Assembly (NCBI GenBank): GCA_937995825.1
Contig: CALKJO010000003.1
Location: forward strand, 124,001 to 188,000
Direction of reading: 5' to 3'
Length of the DNA stretch: 64,000 nucleotides
From: an uncultured Anaerolineae bacterium
GTDB taxonomy: Bacteria; Chloroflexota; Anaerolineae; Aggregatilineales; Phototrophicaceae
The position numbers were made by a program, and so were the translations under genes. The notes beneath the pieces are model-generated. The model was not told where the DNA came from and searched no databases. It worked only from the letters and a program-made list of their open reading frames with translations. Shown piece by piece: positions 17,605 to 26,860 of the stretch (within the stretch, counting starts at the first letter, position 1; each line of letters begins with the position of its first letter).

Positions 17605-18585
17605 ATGACACAGAACGGAATCGCGCTGCCGGCTCAGATGCGGCAGGACATGCTCAAGAAGATGTTGGAAATACGCGCCGCTGAGGAGCGCATTCAAGGG
17701 CTGTTTTTGGAAAATCTGGTGCGCGGCACAACCCATCTCTGTATCGGGCAGGAAGCCTGCTCAGTGGGCGTTGCCGCCGTGTTGCAGCCGGGCGATACCA
17801 TGACCTGCACCTACCGCGGTCATGGACATGCGCTGGCGATGGGCATGACCATGAAAGCGCTGATGGCGGAGATGATGGGCAAAGCCTCCGGTGCGTGCAA
17901 AGGCAAGGGCGGCAGTATGCACATGACGGATGCCAGCATCGGTCTGCTCGGTGCAAACGCCATCGTCGGCGCGCAGCTCCCGATTGCGGTCGGCGCGGCG
18001 CTCACATCACGGCTGAAAAAGACCGGAAACATCACTGTCACTTTCTTCGGAGAAGGCGCGGCGAATATCGGGGCTTTTCACGAGTCGCTGAACTTAGCTG
18101 CCATTTGGAAGCTGCCAGTGCTGTTCATCTGCGAGAACAATCTATACGGTGAATACAGCGTGTGGAGTAAGACTACGCCCGTCCGCGACATCGCGGTGCG
18201 CGCTTCCTCATATGGCATTCCGGGCATCGTCGTGGATGGTCAGGACGCGGAGTGCGTCTACCACGAGGTCAGCGCAATGGCGGAGCGGGCGCGGCGCGGC
18301 GAAGGTCCGGCGCTGATCGAGCTGAAAACATACCGTTTTCGCGGACACTCCCGCACCGATCAGGCTCCCTACCGACCAAAAGGCGAATTGGAGGAGTGGC
18401 TCAAGCGCGATCCGATCCTGATCTTGAAAGAACGCATGATCGCGGATGGGCAGTTGGACGAAACCGAGTTTGAAGAACTGCGCGAGTCGATTGATCGCCA
18501 GGTCGTCGAGGTGGTCGAGTGGGCAAAAACCGAGCCGTATCCCCCCGTTGAAGCCCTCTACGAAGATATTTACTACGAAGGATAG
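17605..18585 (+). CDS. Thiamine-diphosphate dehydrogenase E1 alpha subunit, second complex, with GEG variant motif
   Basis: E1 alpha subunit of 326 residues. TCTYRGHGHALAMG and GKGGSMHMTD match the family. The ThDP/Mg motif reads FFGEGAANIGAFHESLN then LFICENN, so the conserved GDG is GEG; the codon is GAA. The exchange alters a metal-coordinating Asp to Glu and may change cofactor geometry without abolishing it. AGAGGA precedes the ATG, and the beta gene follows after four bases. Substrate unknown; acetoin dehydrogenase-like complexes are the closest recognisable group. Confidence 0.88.
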   Translation: MTQNGIALPAQMRQDMLKKMLEIRAAEERIQGLFLENLVRGTTHLCIGQEACSVGVAAVLQPGDTMTCTYRGHGHALAMGMTMKALMAEMMGKASGACKGKGGSMHMTDASIGLLGANAIVGAQLPIAVGAALTSRLKKTGNITVTFFGEGAANIGAFHESLNLAAIWKLPVLFICENNLYGEYSVWSKTTPVRDIAVRASSYGIPGIVVDGQDAECVYHEVSAMAERARRGEGPALIELKTYRFRGHSRTDQAPYRPKGELEEWLKRDPILILKERMIADGQLDETEFEELRESIDRQVVEVVEWAKTEPYPPVEALYEDIYYEG

Positions 18586-18589
18586 GCAC

Positions 18590-19570
18590 ATGATCAAACT
18601 GACCTACCGTGATGCCGTCAGACGCGCCCTTGCGGATGCGCTGCGCGCTGATGAGAACGTGATCTTTTTTGGAGAGGACGTGGCTGAAGCAGGCGGCGTC
18701 TTCAAAGTCACGCCGGGCTTATACGAAGAATTTGGCGGTGAGCGCGTCATGGACACGCCGATTTCAGAGGAAGCTTTCATTGGCGCGGCACTAGGCGCGG
18801 CGATCACAGGGATGCGACCAGTTGCAGAACTCATGTTTGCAGACTTTGTGCCGGTCGCAATGGATCAGATCGCCAACCAGATCGCTAAATATCGCTACAT
18901 GTCCGGTGGACAGTTCATCGTCCCACTGACGATTCGCGCGGCGCAGGGCGCAGGCGCAGGCTTTGGCACGCAGCATTCCCAGTGCGTTGAGTCGTGGCTG
19001 CTGAACATCCCCGGTATCAAAATCGTCGTCCCCGGCACGGTCAAAGATATGTATGGGCTGCTGCGCACTGCCATCGATGACAACAACCCGGTTATCGTGC
19101 TAGAACACAAAGTCCTTTACAATTACGCCGAGGAAATCGATGAGGCTGAACTCACCCATGTGCCGCTAGGCAAGGCAGCGGTGCGGCGCGTCGGTAAAGA
19201 TATCACCGTCGTTGCCACACAGTTGATGATGCATCGCTCGCTTGATGCGGCAGAGAGGCTTGCGGGAGAAGGCATCGACTGCGAGGTAATCGACCTGCGG
19301 ACGATGATCCCGCTCGATGAAGAGACCATTCTGGAGTCGATTGCCAAAACTGGCAGACTGGTCATCGTGGAAGAAGCGCCGCACGCCGGCGGATGGGGCG
19401 CGGACATCGCCGCTTTAGCCGCTGACAAAGGGATATACTGGCTGGACGCGCCGGTCAAGAGAGTCAATATGGGCGGCGCACTCATCGCGTACAGCCCGCC
19501 GCTTGAGGACGAAGTTGTCCCGAACGTGTCGCGCATCGCCGACGCGATCCGTGCGGTCATGCGAGCGTAA
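18590..19570 (+). CDS. Thiamine-diphosphate dehydrogenase E1 beta subunit, second complex
   Basis: E1 beta subunit of 326 residues. The frame is open 144 bases further upstream inside the alpha gene, but MIKLTYRDAVRRALADALR at 18590 is the normal family start. Motifs include IFFGEDVAEAGGVFKVTPGL, MDTPISEEAFIGAALGAAI, TQHSQCVESWLLNIPGIK and DLRTMIPLDEETI. It completes the E2-alpha-beta operon, which ends at a strong hairpin. No E3 gene is linked. Confidence 0.9.
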   Translation: MIKLTYRDAVRRALADALRADENVIFFGEDVAEAGGVFKVTPGLYEEFGGERVMDTPISEEAFIGAALGAAITGMRPVAELMFADFVPVAMDQIANQIAKYRYMSGGQFIVPLTIRAAQGAGAGFGTQHSQCVESWLLNIPGIKIVVPGTVKDMYGLLRTAIDDNNPVIVLEHKVLYNYAEEIDEAELTHVPLGKAAVRRVGKDITVVATQLMMHRSLDAAERLAGEGIDCEVIDLRTMIPLDEETILESIAKTGRLVIVEEAPHAGGWGADIAALAADKGIYWLDAPVKRVNMGGALIAYSPPLEDEVVPNVSRIADAIRAVMRA

Positions 19571-19577
19571 AACCAAG

Positions 19578-19615
19578 ACAGGGGCAGGCTGCTTCCTGCT
19601 TCGCCCCTGTTTCTT
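19578..19615. terminator. Bidirectional terminator between convergent E1 genes
   Basis: ACAGGGGC (19578-19585) pairs with GCCCCTGT (19603-19610), and inner CAGG/CCTG pairs extend the stem. TTTCTT follows on the plus strand and the other side is A/T-rich. It lies between two converging operons. Confidence 0.7.
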
Positions 19616-22067
19616 AGATTCCCGCTTTGTGACGCTTGATCAGCTCATCTGCCGACCGCTGCGCTGCGCTGATATGTCCCTCTAACGGCAGAATCTGCTC
19701 ATGGATCGCGTCGATAAGCCACGATGCCTGCGGGAAGAACATCTCCTCCAATTCAGCGGGCGGCGTGATCCAGTTTGGCGCGCCGACAACGACAATCGGC
19801 GCGTCCAGATAGTCAAAGGTCAGCTGGCTCAGCGTGGAAGCCATCGTGTGCAGAAATGAACCACGTTCACAGGCGTCGGACGCCAGCACCCCTTTTCCAG
19901 TCTTGCGAATCGACTCAGCCAGCGGCGCGTAATTCAGCGGGTTGATGAACCTTGCATCGATCACCTCGGCGGATAACCCGTAGCGCCGCTGCAATATGTC
20001 AGCAGCTTCAAGCGCCCGATACAGTGTCGCCCCAATAGTGATGATCGTGATGTCCGTTCCAGTGCGGCGTACCGCTGGTTCACCCTCCTCCACTTCATAG
20101 TATTCGATTGGGACGCCGCCTTGAACCAGCGTCTCCGGTTCGGTGTAAAGGCGCTGGCTCTCGAAAAACACCACTGGGTCAGTCCCGCGCAGCGCGAGGT
20201 TGAGCATCCCCTTGGCGTCATACGCCGTCGCGGGAAAATAGACTTTCAAGCCCGGTATGTGTGCTACCAGCGAAGACCAGTCCTGCGAATGCTGCGCGCC
20301 ATACTTCGCCCCGACCGACACGCGCAGCACCAGCGGCATCGTCAGCACATTTGCGCTCATCGACTGCCACTTCGCCATCTGGTTGAAGATTTCATCGCCA
20401 GCGCGCCCCATGAAGTCGCAGTACATCAATTCCGCGACGACTCGCCCACCCGACAGCGCATACCCCACTGCCGTGCCGACAATCGCGCCTTCGGAAATCG
20501 GCGTGTTGAACAGCCGGTGATAGGGCAGCGCTTCCGTCAGCCCGCGATACACGCCGAAAGCGCCGCCCCAGTCCCGATTCTCTTCGCCATACGCGATCAT
20601 AGTCGGATCATGATAGAAACGATGGATCATCGCTTCGAAAAGCGCCTCAGCGTAGGTCAGGGTCTTGAGCTTCGGATGCGGACTGCCCGCCTCATCCAGC
20701 CCGAACCGGAATTTTTCCTGCGTCACCTTGAGCCGGGTCTCTTCGAGCGGCACGAGCACGTCTGGCTCGCCATCTGCTAGTCGCTCACGGCGCCGGTTGG
20801 AGAACATCATCGCGCCGATCTGATCGCCATGCCGAATACGCGGAGACAGATCGAGCGAGATCGCCGCCTCCAACACCCGCTTAATGCGATTTCTAGCGCT
20901 GTCGATCGCCGCGTCGAGTTCGCTTTCCTCCGCATGTCCGTTCTCGACCAGATAACGCCGAAATCCGAGCAGCGCATCCTGCTCACGCCATAGGTCGATC
21001 TCCGTTTTGTCTCGGTAAGACGAAGCATCCGATGGGGAATGCCCGGAGAAGCGATATGTCACGGTATCCAGCAGGACGGGTCCGTCTCCTGCCAGCAGCA
21101 CCTCGCGTTTGCGCATGATCGCATCTGCAACTGCCAGCGGGTTGTAGCCATCAACACGCTCCGCATGCATCGCGGCGGGATTGACGCCGAGTCCGACCCG
21201 CGCCAGCACGCCAAAACCCATCGTTTCACCCTGCGGCTGCCCGCCCATGCCATAGAAATTGTTCATGAAGTTGAACAGGATCGGCGGGTGTTTCTTTTGT
21301 TCCCAGAGCATGTGGAACTGATCCATTGCGGCGAACATCATCGCTTCCCAAACTGGTCCACAGCCCATCGACGCATCGCCGATATTGGCAATGACGATCC
21401 CCGGGCGATTGTTGATCAGCTTGAACAGCGCCGCGCCAACCGCGATGTCCGCTGACCCGCCCACAATCGCGTTGTTCGGCATGACGCCAAACGGCGGGAA
21501 AAAAGTGTGCATGGAGCCGCCCATGCCCTTATTGAATCCTGTTTCCCGTCCGAAAATTTCTGCCAGCGCACCATACAGCAGGTAATCGACGGCGTTATCC
21601 TGAACCGTGTCCGCCCGCGAGAACTGATCGACGACGCGCTGAATTGCGCCATCCATGTAGCTGCGGGTGATCGTCGTCAGCGCGCCATCACTGAGCTTGC
21701 GGATCGCTGAAAGCCCTTTTGCGATGATCTCACCGTGACTTCGATGCGATCCGAAGATGAAATCTTCGGGTTCAAGCACATAACACTGCCCAACCGCCGC
21801 CGACTCCTGTCCGATGGAGAGATGGGCGGGTCCTTTGTGATTGTAGGCAATCCCCTCGTAACTACCCTCTTTCTTGATCCGGTCGAGCATTGTCTCGAAC
21901 TCGCGGATCAGCACCATATCGCTGTAGATACAGCGCAGACCATCCCGCCCGAACCGCGCCGCCTCGCGGGCGCTGTCTGGCACATATGCATTGATTGGGA
22001 TCGTTGGCGCGGTCAGCTCTCCTCGCTGACGCGCTTCAGCCGGATCGATTAACAGCGTTTTTGTCAC
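19614..22067 (-). CDS. Fused E1 alpha-beta 2-oxo acid dehydrogenase, third complex
   Basis: Single chain of 817 residues joining E1 alpha (about 1-410) and E1 beta (about 465-817). The alpha part has [25 protein letters not shown] and the cofactor motif [19 protein letters not shown] ending in FNFMNN. The beta part has [37 protein letters not shown] and [18 protein letters not shown]. Fused E1 enzymes are known, often annotated as branched-chain 2-oxo acid dehydrogenases. The GTG start has GAGGA upstream. As last gene of a Liv-type transporter operon, a branched-chain or imported-acid substrate is plausible. Confidence 0.88.
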   Translation of the reverse strand: MTKTLLIDPAEARQRGELTAPTIPINAYVPDSAREAARFGRDGLRCIYSDMVLIREFETMLDRIKKEGSYEGIAYNHKGPAHLSIGQESAAVGQCYVLEPEDFIFGSHRSHGEIIAKGLSAIRKLSDGALTTITRSYMDGAIQRVVDQFSRADTVQDNAVDYLLYGALAEIFGRETGFNKGMGGSMHTFFPPFGVMPNNAIVGGSADIAVGAALFKLINNRPGIVIANIGDASMGCGPVWEAMMFAAMDQFHMLWEQKKHPPILFNFMNNFYGMGGQPQGETMGFGVLARVGLGVNPAAMHAERVDGYNPLAVADAIMRKREVLLAGDGPVLLDTVTYRFSGHSPSDASSYRDKTEIDLWREQDALLGFRRYLVENGHAEESELDAAIDSARNRIKRVLEAAISLDLSPRIRHGDQIGAMMFSNRRRERLADGEPDVLVPLEETRLKVTQEKFRFGLDEAGSPHPKLKTLTYAEALFEAMIHRFYHDPTMIAYGEENRDWGGAFGVYRGLTEALPYHRLFNTPISEGAIVGTAVGYALSGGRVVAELMYCDFMGRAGDEIFNQMAKWQSMSANVLTMPLVLRVSVGAKYGAQHSQDWSSLVAHIPGLKVYFPATAYDAKGMLNLALRGTDPVVFFESQRLYTEPETLVQGGVPIEYYEVEEGEPAVRRTGTDITIITIGATLYRALEAADILQRRYGLSAEVIDARFINPLNYAPLAESIRKTGKGVLASDACERGSFLHTMASTLSQLTFDYLDAPIVVVGAPNWITPPAELEEMFFPQASWLIDAIHEQILPLEGHISAAQRSADELIKRHKAGI

Positions 22068-22078
22068 GGTTTTCCTCT

Positions 22079-23311
22079 TCAGAAAGCCAATAAAAGGTCA
22101 AACTGCCCGAGGTTCTGCGCCAATGCCTGCAAAAAGCGCGCGCCAGGCGCGCCATCAACTGCCTGATGATCGATAGTCAGCGACAAGCCGATATGTGGGA
22201 CGAACTGCGTCTCACCATCGATCTCAACAGGCATGGGCAGGATTGCGCTGACGCCCAGAATCCCAACCTGCGGGGGATTGAGGATCGGCGTAAACATCTC
22301 AATCCCCAAACTGCCCAGATTGGTGACAGTAAATGTCCCACCTTCAAGTTCATGCGGTTTGACTGTACCCATCTGGCAGGTTTCCGCCAGCCTTGCCGAC
22401 TCGGCGGCGAGGTTTTTCAATGTGCGTTTGTCAGCATCACTAATGACGGGGACGAGCAGCCCGCGCGGGGTATCCACAGCAAAAGCAAGATTCACCGAGT
22501 CCATCTGCCAGATCGCGCCCTCTTTCAGCAGCGCATTCATGTATGGAAACTGCGGCAGCGTGCGCGAAACGGCATACAGCACCATATCATTAAGCGTGAT
22601 CCGCTCGATGTCGTGGGGCTTGCCGCTGTGCTTAAGGCGTTTGCGATAGGCTTGCAGCGCGCGCGCATCGGCGCTGGCGTGCAGCGTGAGCTGAGCGGTC
22701 GTCCGCAGCGACTCCACCATCCGCGCTGCGATCACCTTGCGCACGCCGCTCAGCGGCATTCGCTTTGCTGTCTCAGCATTGCGCACTTCCTCACGCGGGA
22801 TAGTGGTTGGAATTAAATCCTTTGTGGTGATGCGTCCCCTCACACCTGTACCCTGCTCCGGCGCGCTGAACTCACCAGCACGGACTTTCGCCTGCGCCAG
22901 CGGCGTCATTTTCGCTGTCCGCGCCTGCAGAGCGCGCACATCGCGCTCGATAAGGCGTCCATTCGGACCGGTTCCGCTGATCTGATCGACGGATACGCCG
23001 ATTTGCGCCGCAAGCTTGCGCGCGCGCGGTGAGATCGCAGGTCGGGATGTTGTCGTTTCCGCTTTCGTCTCATTCGCTGCGCCAATGCGCGCGATCTCCG
23101 CCATTACTGGCACATCAGCGCCGACAGCGTAAAGCGTCTCTAACAGCACGCCCGCCGCCGGACTCGTCACTTCCTGAATCGCCTTGTCTGTCTCGATCTC
23201 CGCCAGGACATCGCCCACACTAACGGCGTCGCCAACCTGCTTACGCCACGCCAGGATAATCGCGCTCTCCGATGTGTTGCCCAGCTTCGGCATGACGACC
23301 GGCACTGTCAT
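22079..23311 (-). CDS. Dihydrolipoamide acyltransferase E2, third complex
   Basis: E2 of 410 residues: a lipoyl domain with Lys about 43 in [12 protein letters not shown], a clear subunit-binding domain (about residues 92-130, [14 protein letters not shown]...NGRLIERDV), a second weaker one (about 132-168, [11 protein letters not shown]), and a catalytic domain ending with DHQAVDG near residue 382. It lies 11 bp before the fused E1 and 24 bp after the LivF-like ATPase, so transport and oxidation genes share one transcript. Confidence 0.9.
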   Translation of the reverse strand: MTVPVVMPKLGNTSESAIILAWRKQVGDAVSVGDVLAEIETDKAIQEVTSPAAGVLLETLYAVGADVPVMAEIARIGAANETKAETTTSRPAISPRARKLAAQIGVSVDQISGTGPNGRLIERDVRALQARTAKMTPLAQAKVRAGEFSAPEQGTGVRGRITTKDLIPTTIPREEVRNAETAKRMPLSGVRKVIAARMVESLRTTAQLTLHASADARALQAYRKRLKHSGKPHDIERITLNDMVLYAVSRTLPQFPYMNALLKEGAIWQMDSVNLAFAVDTPRGLLVPVISDADKRTLKNLAAESARLAETCQMGTVKPHELEGGTFTVTNLGSLGIEMFTPILNPPQVGILGVSAILPMPVEIDGETQFVPHIGLSLTIDHQAVDGAPGARFLQALAQNLGQFDLLLAF

Positions 23312-23335
23312 CGAAAAATATTACTCCTTATATCC

Positions 23336-24049
23336 CTAACCACGCTTCGCCACACCCAGATAATCCCGGACGCGATCGTCATCGGCAGCAAAGCGCTGCG
23401 CTTCGCCGTCGAATGCGATCTGCCCTTCTCGCATCACCACAACCCGATCTGCGATTTTAACAGCGCTGCGAGCATTCTGCTCAACAACAATCAGCGTGAT
23501 ACCCTGTGCCTGAAGCTGCCTGAGCGCTGCGAATACCTCCTGTGAGACCAGCGGGGACAAGCCCGCCGTCGGTTCATCCAGCAGCATCAGCTTTGGACGC
23601 GACAGCCACCCAATTGCCATCGCTACCATCTGCCGTTCCCCACCGCTGAGCTGCCCGGCAAGCTGCGCGCTGCGCTTTTCAAGAATCGGAAACAGCGCAT
23701 AGGCACTGGCAAGTAACCTTTCAGCCGTCGCTCGTGTCTCTCGGCGCAGCGCCAACTTGAGGTTATCGCGCACGGTCATGGCAGTGAAGACGTTCAGGCG
23801 CTGCGGCACGTAAGCAATGCCACAGGCATTGATGTTCTCGGTGGGCATTTGCGTGATGTCACGTCCATCAAAACGAACTGCTCCTCTGTTGATCGAGGTA
23901 AGCCCAAAAATCGTTTTCAGCAGTGTGCTTTTGCCGCTCCCATTCGGACCCAGAATCACCGTAATCATACCGGGAGCGAACTGGACATGCACATCATGCA
24001 AAACGTTCAGCTTACCATATCCCGCTTCAACGCCGACAAGCTCAATCAT
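23336..24049 (-). CDS. Branched-chain amino acid-type ABC transporter ATPase (LivF family)
   Basis: ATPase of 237 residues. It has Walker A GPNGSGKSTLLKT, Q-loop VPQRLNVF, signature LSGGERQMVAMA, Walker B LMLLDEPTAG and a switch His region. LivF-type proteins energise import of branched-chain amino acids and related carboxylates or amides. It starts two bases after the LivG stop. The operon continues into E2 and E1, so the imported compound may feed the dehydrogenase. Confidence 0.92.
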   Translation of the reverse strand: MIELVGVEAGYGKLNVLHDVHVQFAPGMITVILGPNGSGKSTLLKTIFGLTSINRGAVRFDGRDITQMPTENINACGIAYVPQRLNVFTAMTVRDNLKLALRRETRATAERLLASAYALFPILEKRSAQLAGQLSGGERQMVAMAIGWLSRPKLMLLDEPTAGLSPLVSQEVFAALRQLQAQGITLIVVEQNARSAVKIADRVVVMREGQIAFDGEAQRFAADDDRVRDYLGVAKRG

Positions 24050-24051
24050 GA

Positions 24052-24810
24052 TCAGTCACCGAGATACACTTCTCGCACAGCGGCGTTACTGGTGATCGCG
24101 TCCGGCGTGTCGATAGCAAGTATGCTGCCCATATGCATGACAATCACGGCGTCCACATGTTCAAACAGCAGCTCCAGCCGATGTTCCACAATCAGAAATG
24201 TAATCCCGAAATGTTTATTTAACGCATTGATGTGATTGAAAATGTTGTGCGCCAGTTTCGGCGCAACGCCTGCCGTCGGTTCATCGAGAAGCATCATGGT
24301 CGGGCTGCCCATCAGCGCCCGTGCCATCTCCAGCAGTTTCATCTGCCCGCCTGATAAGTCAGATGCCAGTTTATCATACTGCGCAGCGATCTCCATCCGA
24401 GCGAGCGCGTTGTGAGCCTCAAGCGCGTTCTTCTCTTCCTGCGCGTGCCAGAGCCGCCGCCAGGGCGCTGCGGTGGGGCGCTCACCGCGCTGATTCTTCA
24501 CTGGCAGCAGCGTGTTGTCCAGCGCAGTCATCTGGAAGAACAACCCCGGCTCCTGGAATCCCCGTGAAAGACCGTATTCGAAGATCGTATTTGGCGGTTT
24601 TCCTGTAATGTCCCGTCCGTCAAAGATGACCTGTCCCATTGTCGGTTCAATCGTGCCGCTGATGACGTCGATCAGCGTGCTTTTGCCGCTGCCATTCGGT
24701 CCGACCAGTCCGACGATCTTTCCACGTTCGACCTCGAATGAAACGTCATCCACTGCGCGCAGACCGCCAAAATCCTTGCGGATATTCCTCAATTGTAAGA
24801 GCGCGCTCAC
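24052..24810 (-). CDS. Branched-chain amino acid-type ABC transporter ATPase (LivG family)
   Basis: ATPase of 252 residues with Walker A GPNGSGKSTLID, signature LSGGQMKLLEMARALMG, Walker B MMLLDEPTAG and IVEHRLELLF as the His switch. The GTG start overlaps the permease stop by four bases (GTGA). It is longer than LivF, as normal for LivG, and forms the second half of the ATPase pair. Confidence 0.92.
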   Translation of the reverse strand: MSALLQLRNIRKDFGGLRAVDDVSFEVERGKIVGLVGPNGSGKSTLIDVISGTIEPTMGQVIFDGRDITGKPPNTIFEYGLSRGFQEPGLFFQMTALDNTLLPVKNQRGERPTAAPWRRLWHAQEEKNALEAHNALARMEIAAQYDKLASDLSGGQMKLLEMARALMGSPTMMLLDEPTAGVAPKLAHNIFNHINALNKHFGITFLIVEHRLELLFEHVDAVIVMHMGSILAIDTPDAITSNAAVREVYLGD

Positions 24811-25877
24811 CCTCGATCTCCTGTGGACTCAGCGGCCTGGCTCTCAAGTGCCTGGTAAGCAAGGGTCGCATGGCGGCGCTCAGGCAGCAGCCCTCTTGGG
24901 CGAAAGCGCAGCATCAGCAGCAGGATGACTCCGAGCAGGATATATCGAAAATAATTAAATTCCAGTGCGATGCCCGTTCGATTCAACTGGATGGCTGCAA
25001 TCCCGGTAAATCGGTCGAGCAGCGTGATCAGCAAAGCGCCGAGCAGCGCACCGCGCGGATTACCAAGCCCACCAAGCACCACCATGACCCAGATATCGAG
25101 CGTCAGCGCGACATCGTAATCGTTAGTGCTGACAAAGCCGACATTCAATGCAAACAGCACTCCCGCCGCTGCTGCAATTGCTGAGCCGATTGCCATGACG
25201 CCAGCGCGAATCTGCGCAACATTCTTGCCCATCGCCTGCGCAACCTCTGCATTTTCACGGACAGCCCGCAGCAGACGACCATATGGTGACCGAACCAGGC
25301 GCTCAACATAAACATATACAACAAGCAGCATAATCAAAATGAGCAACATGAACATGATCGAGTTCAACCGAGCGTCGCGGATGAAGAAAAATGGCTGCGC
25401 GATGCCTGACACCCCATTGCTTGCGCAGATGATCGGTTCATACCCGCGCACAAAAATGCGCACAATTTCACTGCCTACCAGCAGCACGAGCGCCAAAAAC
25501 CATTCCTGCCTAAGGCGCAGCGCCGCATACGACATCAAGCAGCCAACAACTGCTCCAACTCCCATCGCGATAGCAATAGTGACGGCGAAATTGACAAAAC
25601 CTATCCCGGGCAGATCGCGCATGATGGCGGTGCGAAGCTGAAGCGCCGTGCTGAGCGTCATTCCGCATGGCGAAACTGCCTCCTGTCCTGCAAGCAGCGG
25701 CAGCAGCCGCGTGTAGGTCACTCCAGTTGTGTATGCGCCAATTGAGACAAACAGCGCTTTCCCAAAATTCGGAATCCCAGCGACACCATATTCAAGATTC
25801 AGGCTTAGCGCGATCAACCCGTAGATACCGAAGAGAGTCAGCAGCGCGGTGAGGGTTGCGCCGGCATCGATATTCAT
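24807..25877 (-). CDS. Branched-chain amino acid-type ABC transporter permease (LivM family)
   Basis: Membrane permease of 356 residues with about eight to nine hydrophobic helices. The FGIYGLIALSLNLEYGVAGI opening and the VMVVLGGLGNPRGALLGA cytoplasmic loop are typical of LivM. It overlaps the LivH stop by four bases. The C-terminal tail is Arg-rich and cytoplasmic. Confidence 0.9.
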   Translation of the reverse strand: MNIDAGATLTALLTLFGIYGLIALSLNLEYGVAGIPNFGKALFVSIGAYTTGVTYTRLLPLLAGQEAVSPCGMTLSTALQLRTAIMRDLPGIGFVNFAVTIAIAMGVGAVVGCLMSYAALRLRQEWFLALVLLVGSEIVRIFVRGYEPIICASNGVSGIAQPFFFIRDARLNSIMFMLLILIMLLVVYVYVERLVRSPYGRLLRAVRENAEVAQAMGKNVAQIRAGVMAIGSAIAAAAGVLFALNVGFVSTNDYDVALTLDIWVMVVLGGLGNPRGALLGALLITLLDRFTGIAAIQLNRTGIALEFNYFRYILLGVILLLMLRFRPRGLLPERRHATLAYQALESQAAESTGDRG

Positions 25878-26800
25878 CGGCGCAGCTCACCCCGTCTGAG
25901 GAAATCGAACAGCCCGGTCAATCCTTGTGGACGAAAGAGCAGAATAAGAATGATGATGATAAAGGGAACAGCGGGTTTGAAGCTGAAATCCACGCCGAGC
26001 TGAAAATTCAGAAACTGCATGACCGTATTTTCTGAGAACGCCACCAGATACGCGCCAAGTATCGTGCCAGTAAAGCTCGACATCCCGCCCAGGATGGCAG
26101 CGGCAAACACGGATAGGATGGCAAACCACCCCATCAGCGGGCTGACTGATGAGTAAATTCCCCACAGCGCGCCTGACGACCCCGCCAGCAGTCCGACCAG
26201 CATCCATGTCCAGTTCTTGACGCGCTCCACACGAACACCGATGATCCGCGCCAGATCGAGGTTATTCGCCATTGCCCGCATATCTCGACCAATGGGCGTA
26301 TGATTGAGCAGCAAGCTTAGGAGCATCACCAGGATTAGGCTTGTCGGAACCACCCAGGCGAAAATGTTGGTGATGATCAGGCTGCCTTCGCGCAGCAAGA
26401 CCTGAAGCGAGACCTGTATCCGCCTGTCGAACAAATTTGTGCTGTCTGCAAGGATGAACAGCGAATAGCGCAAAATCAAACCAACAGCGAACGACGCCAG
26501 CAGCAGTGTGTAGGTCGATGAACGCTGTTTTTCCAATGCGCGAAACACCGTCAGATGTGCGATCAATGCTGCCAGCGCGCCCGCTGTTCCTGCGATCACA
26601 ATGATCAGCAGTGGATTTCCAGGAAACTGCTGCGATGCGATCAGCGCGGCATACGCGCCAACGGTGATGTATTCGGCATGGGCGAAATTCGGCAGCTTGA
26701 TCACACTGACTGTCAGGGTAATCCCCAGCGCCATCAGCGCGTACATGCTGCCAACCTGGATGGTTCGCATTAGAGAGTCGATCAAGACGGTTTCGGGCAT
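25874..26800 (-). CDS. Branched-chain amino acid-type ABC transporter permease (LivH family)
   Basis: Membrane permease of 308 residues. The N-terminal IQVGSMYALMALGITLTVSV and LPNFAHAEYITVGAYAAL match LivH. The coupling region AAAILGGMSSFTGTILGAYL lies in the second half. It follows the substrate-binding protein by about 60 bp and overlaps LivM. Confidence 0.9.
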   Translation of the reverse strand: MPETVLIDSLMRTIQVGSMYALMALGITLTVSVIKLPNFAHAEYITVGAYAALIASQQFPGNPLLIIVIAGTAGALAALIAHLTVFRALEKQRSSTYTLLLASFAVGLILRYSLFILADSTNLFDRRIQVSLQVLLREGSLIITNIFAWVVPTSLILVMLLSLLLNHTPIGRDMRAMANNLDLARIIGVRVERVKNWTWMLVGLLAGSSGALWGIYSSVSPLMGWFAILSVFAAAILGGMSSFTGTILGAYLVAFSENTVMQFLNFQLGVDFSFKPAVPFIIIILILLFRPQGLTGLFDFLRRGELRR

Positions 26801-26860
26801 AGAGGTGAGCAGCAGACAAGGGCATGATCATGTCGCACCCTTGTCCTGTCCATCCTGTTC

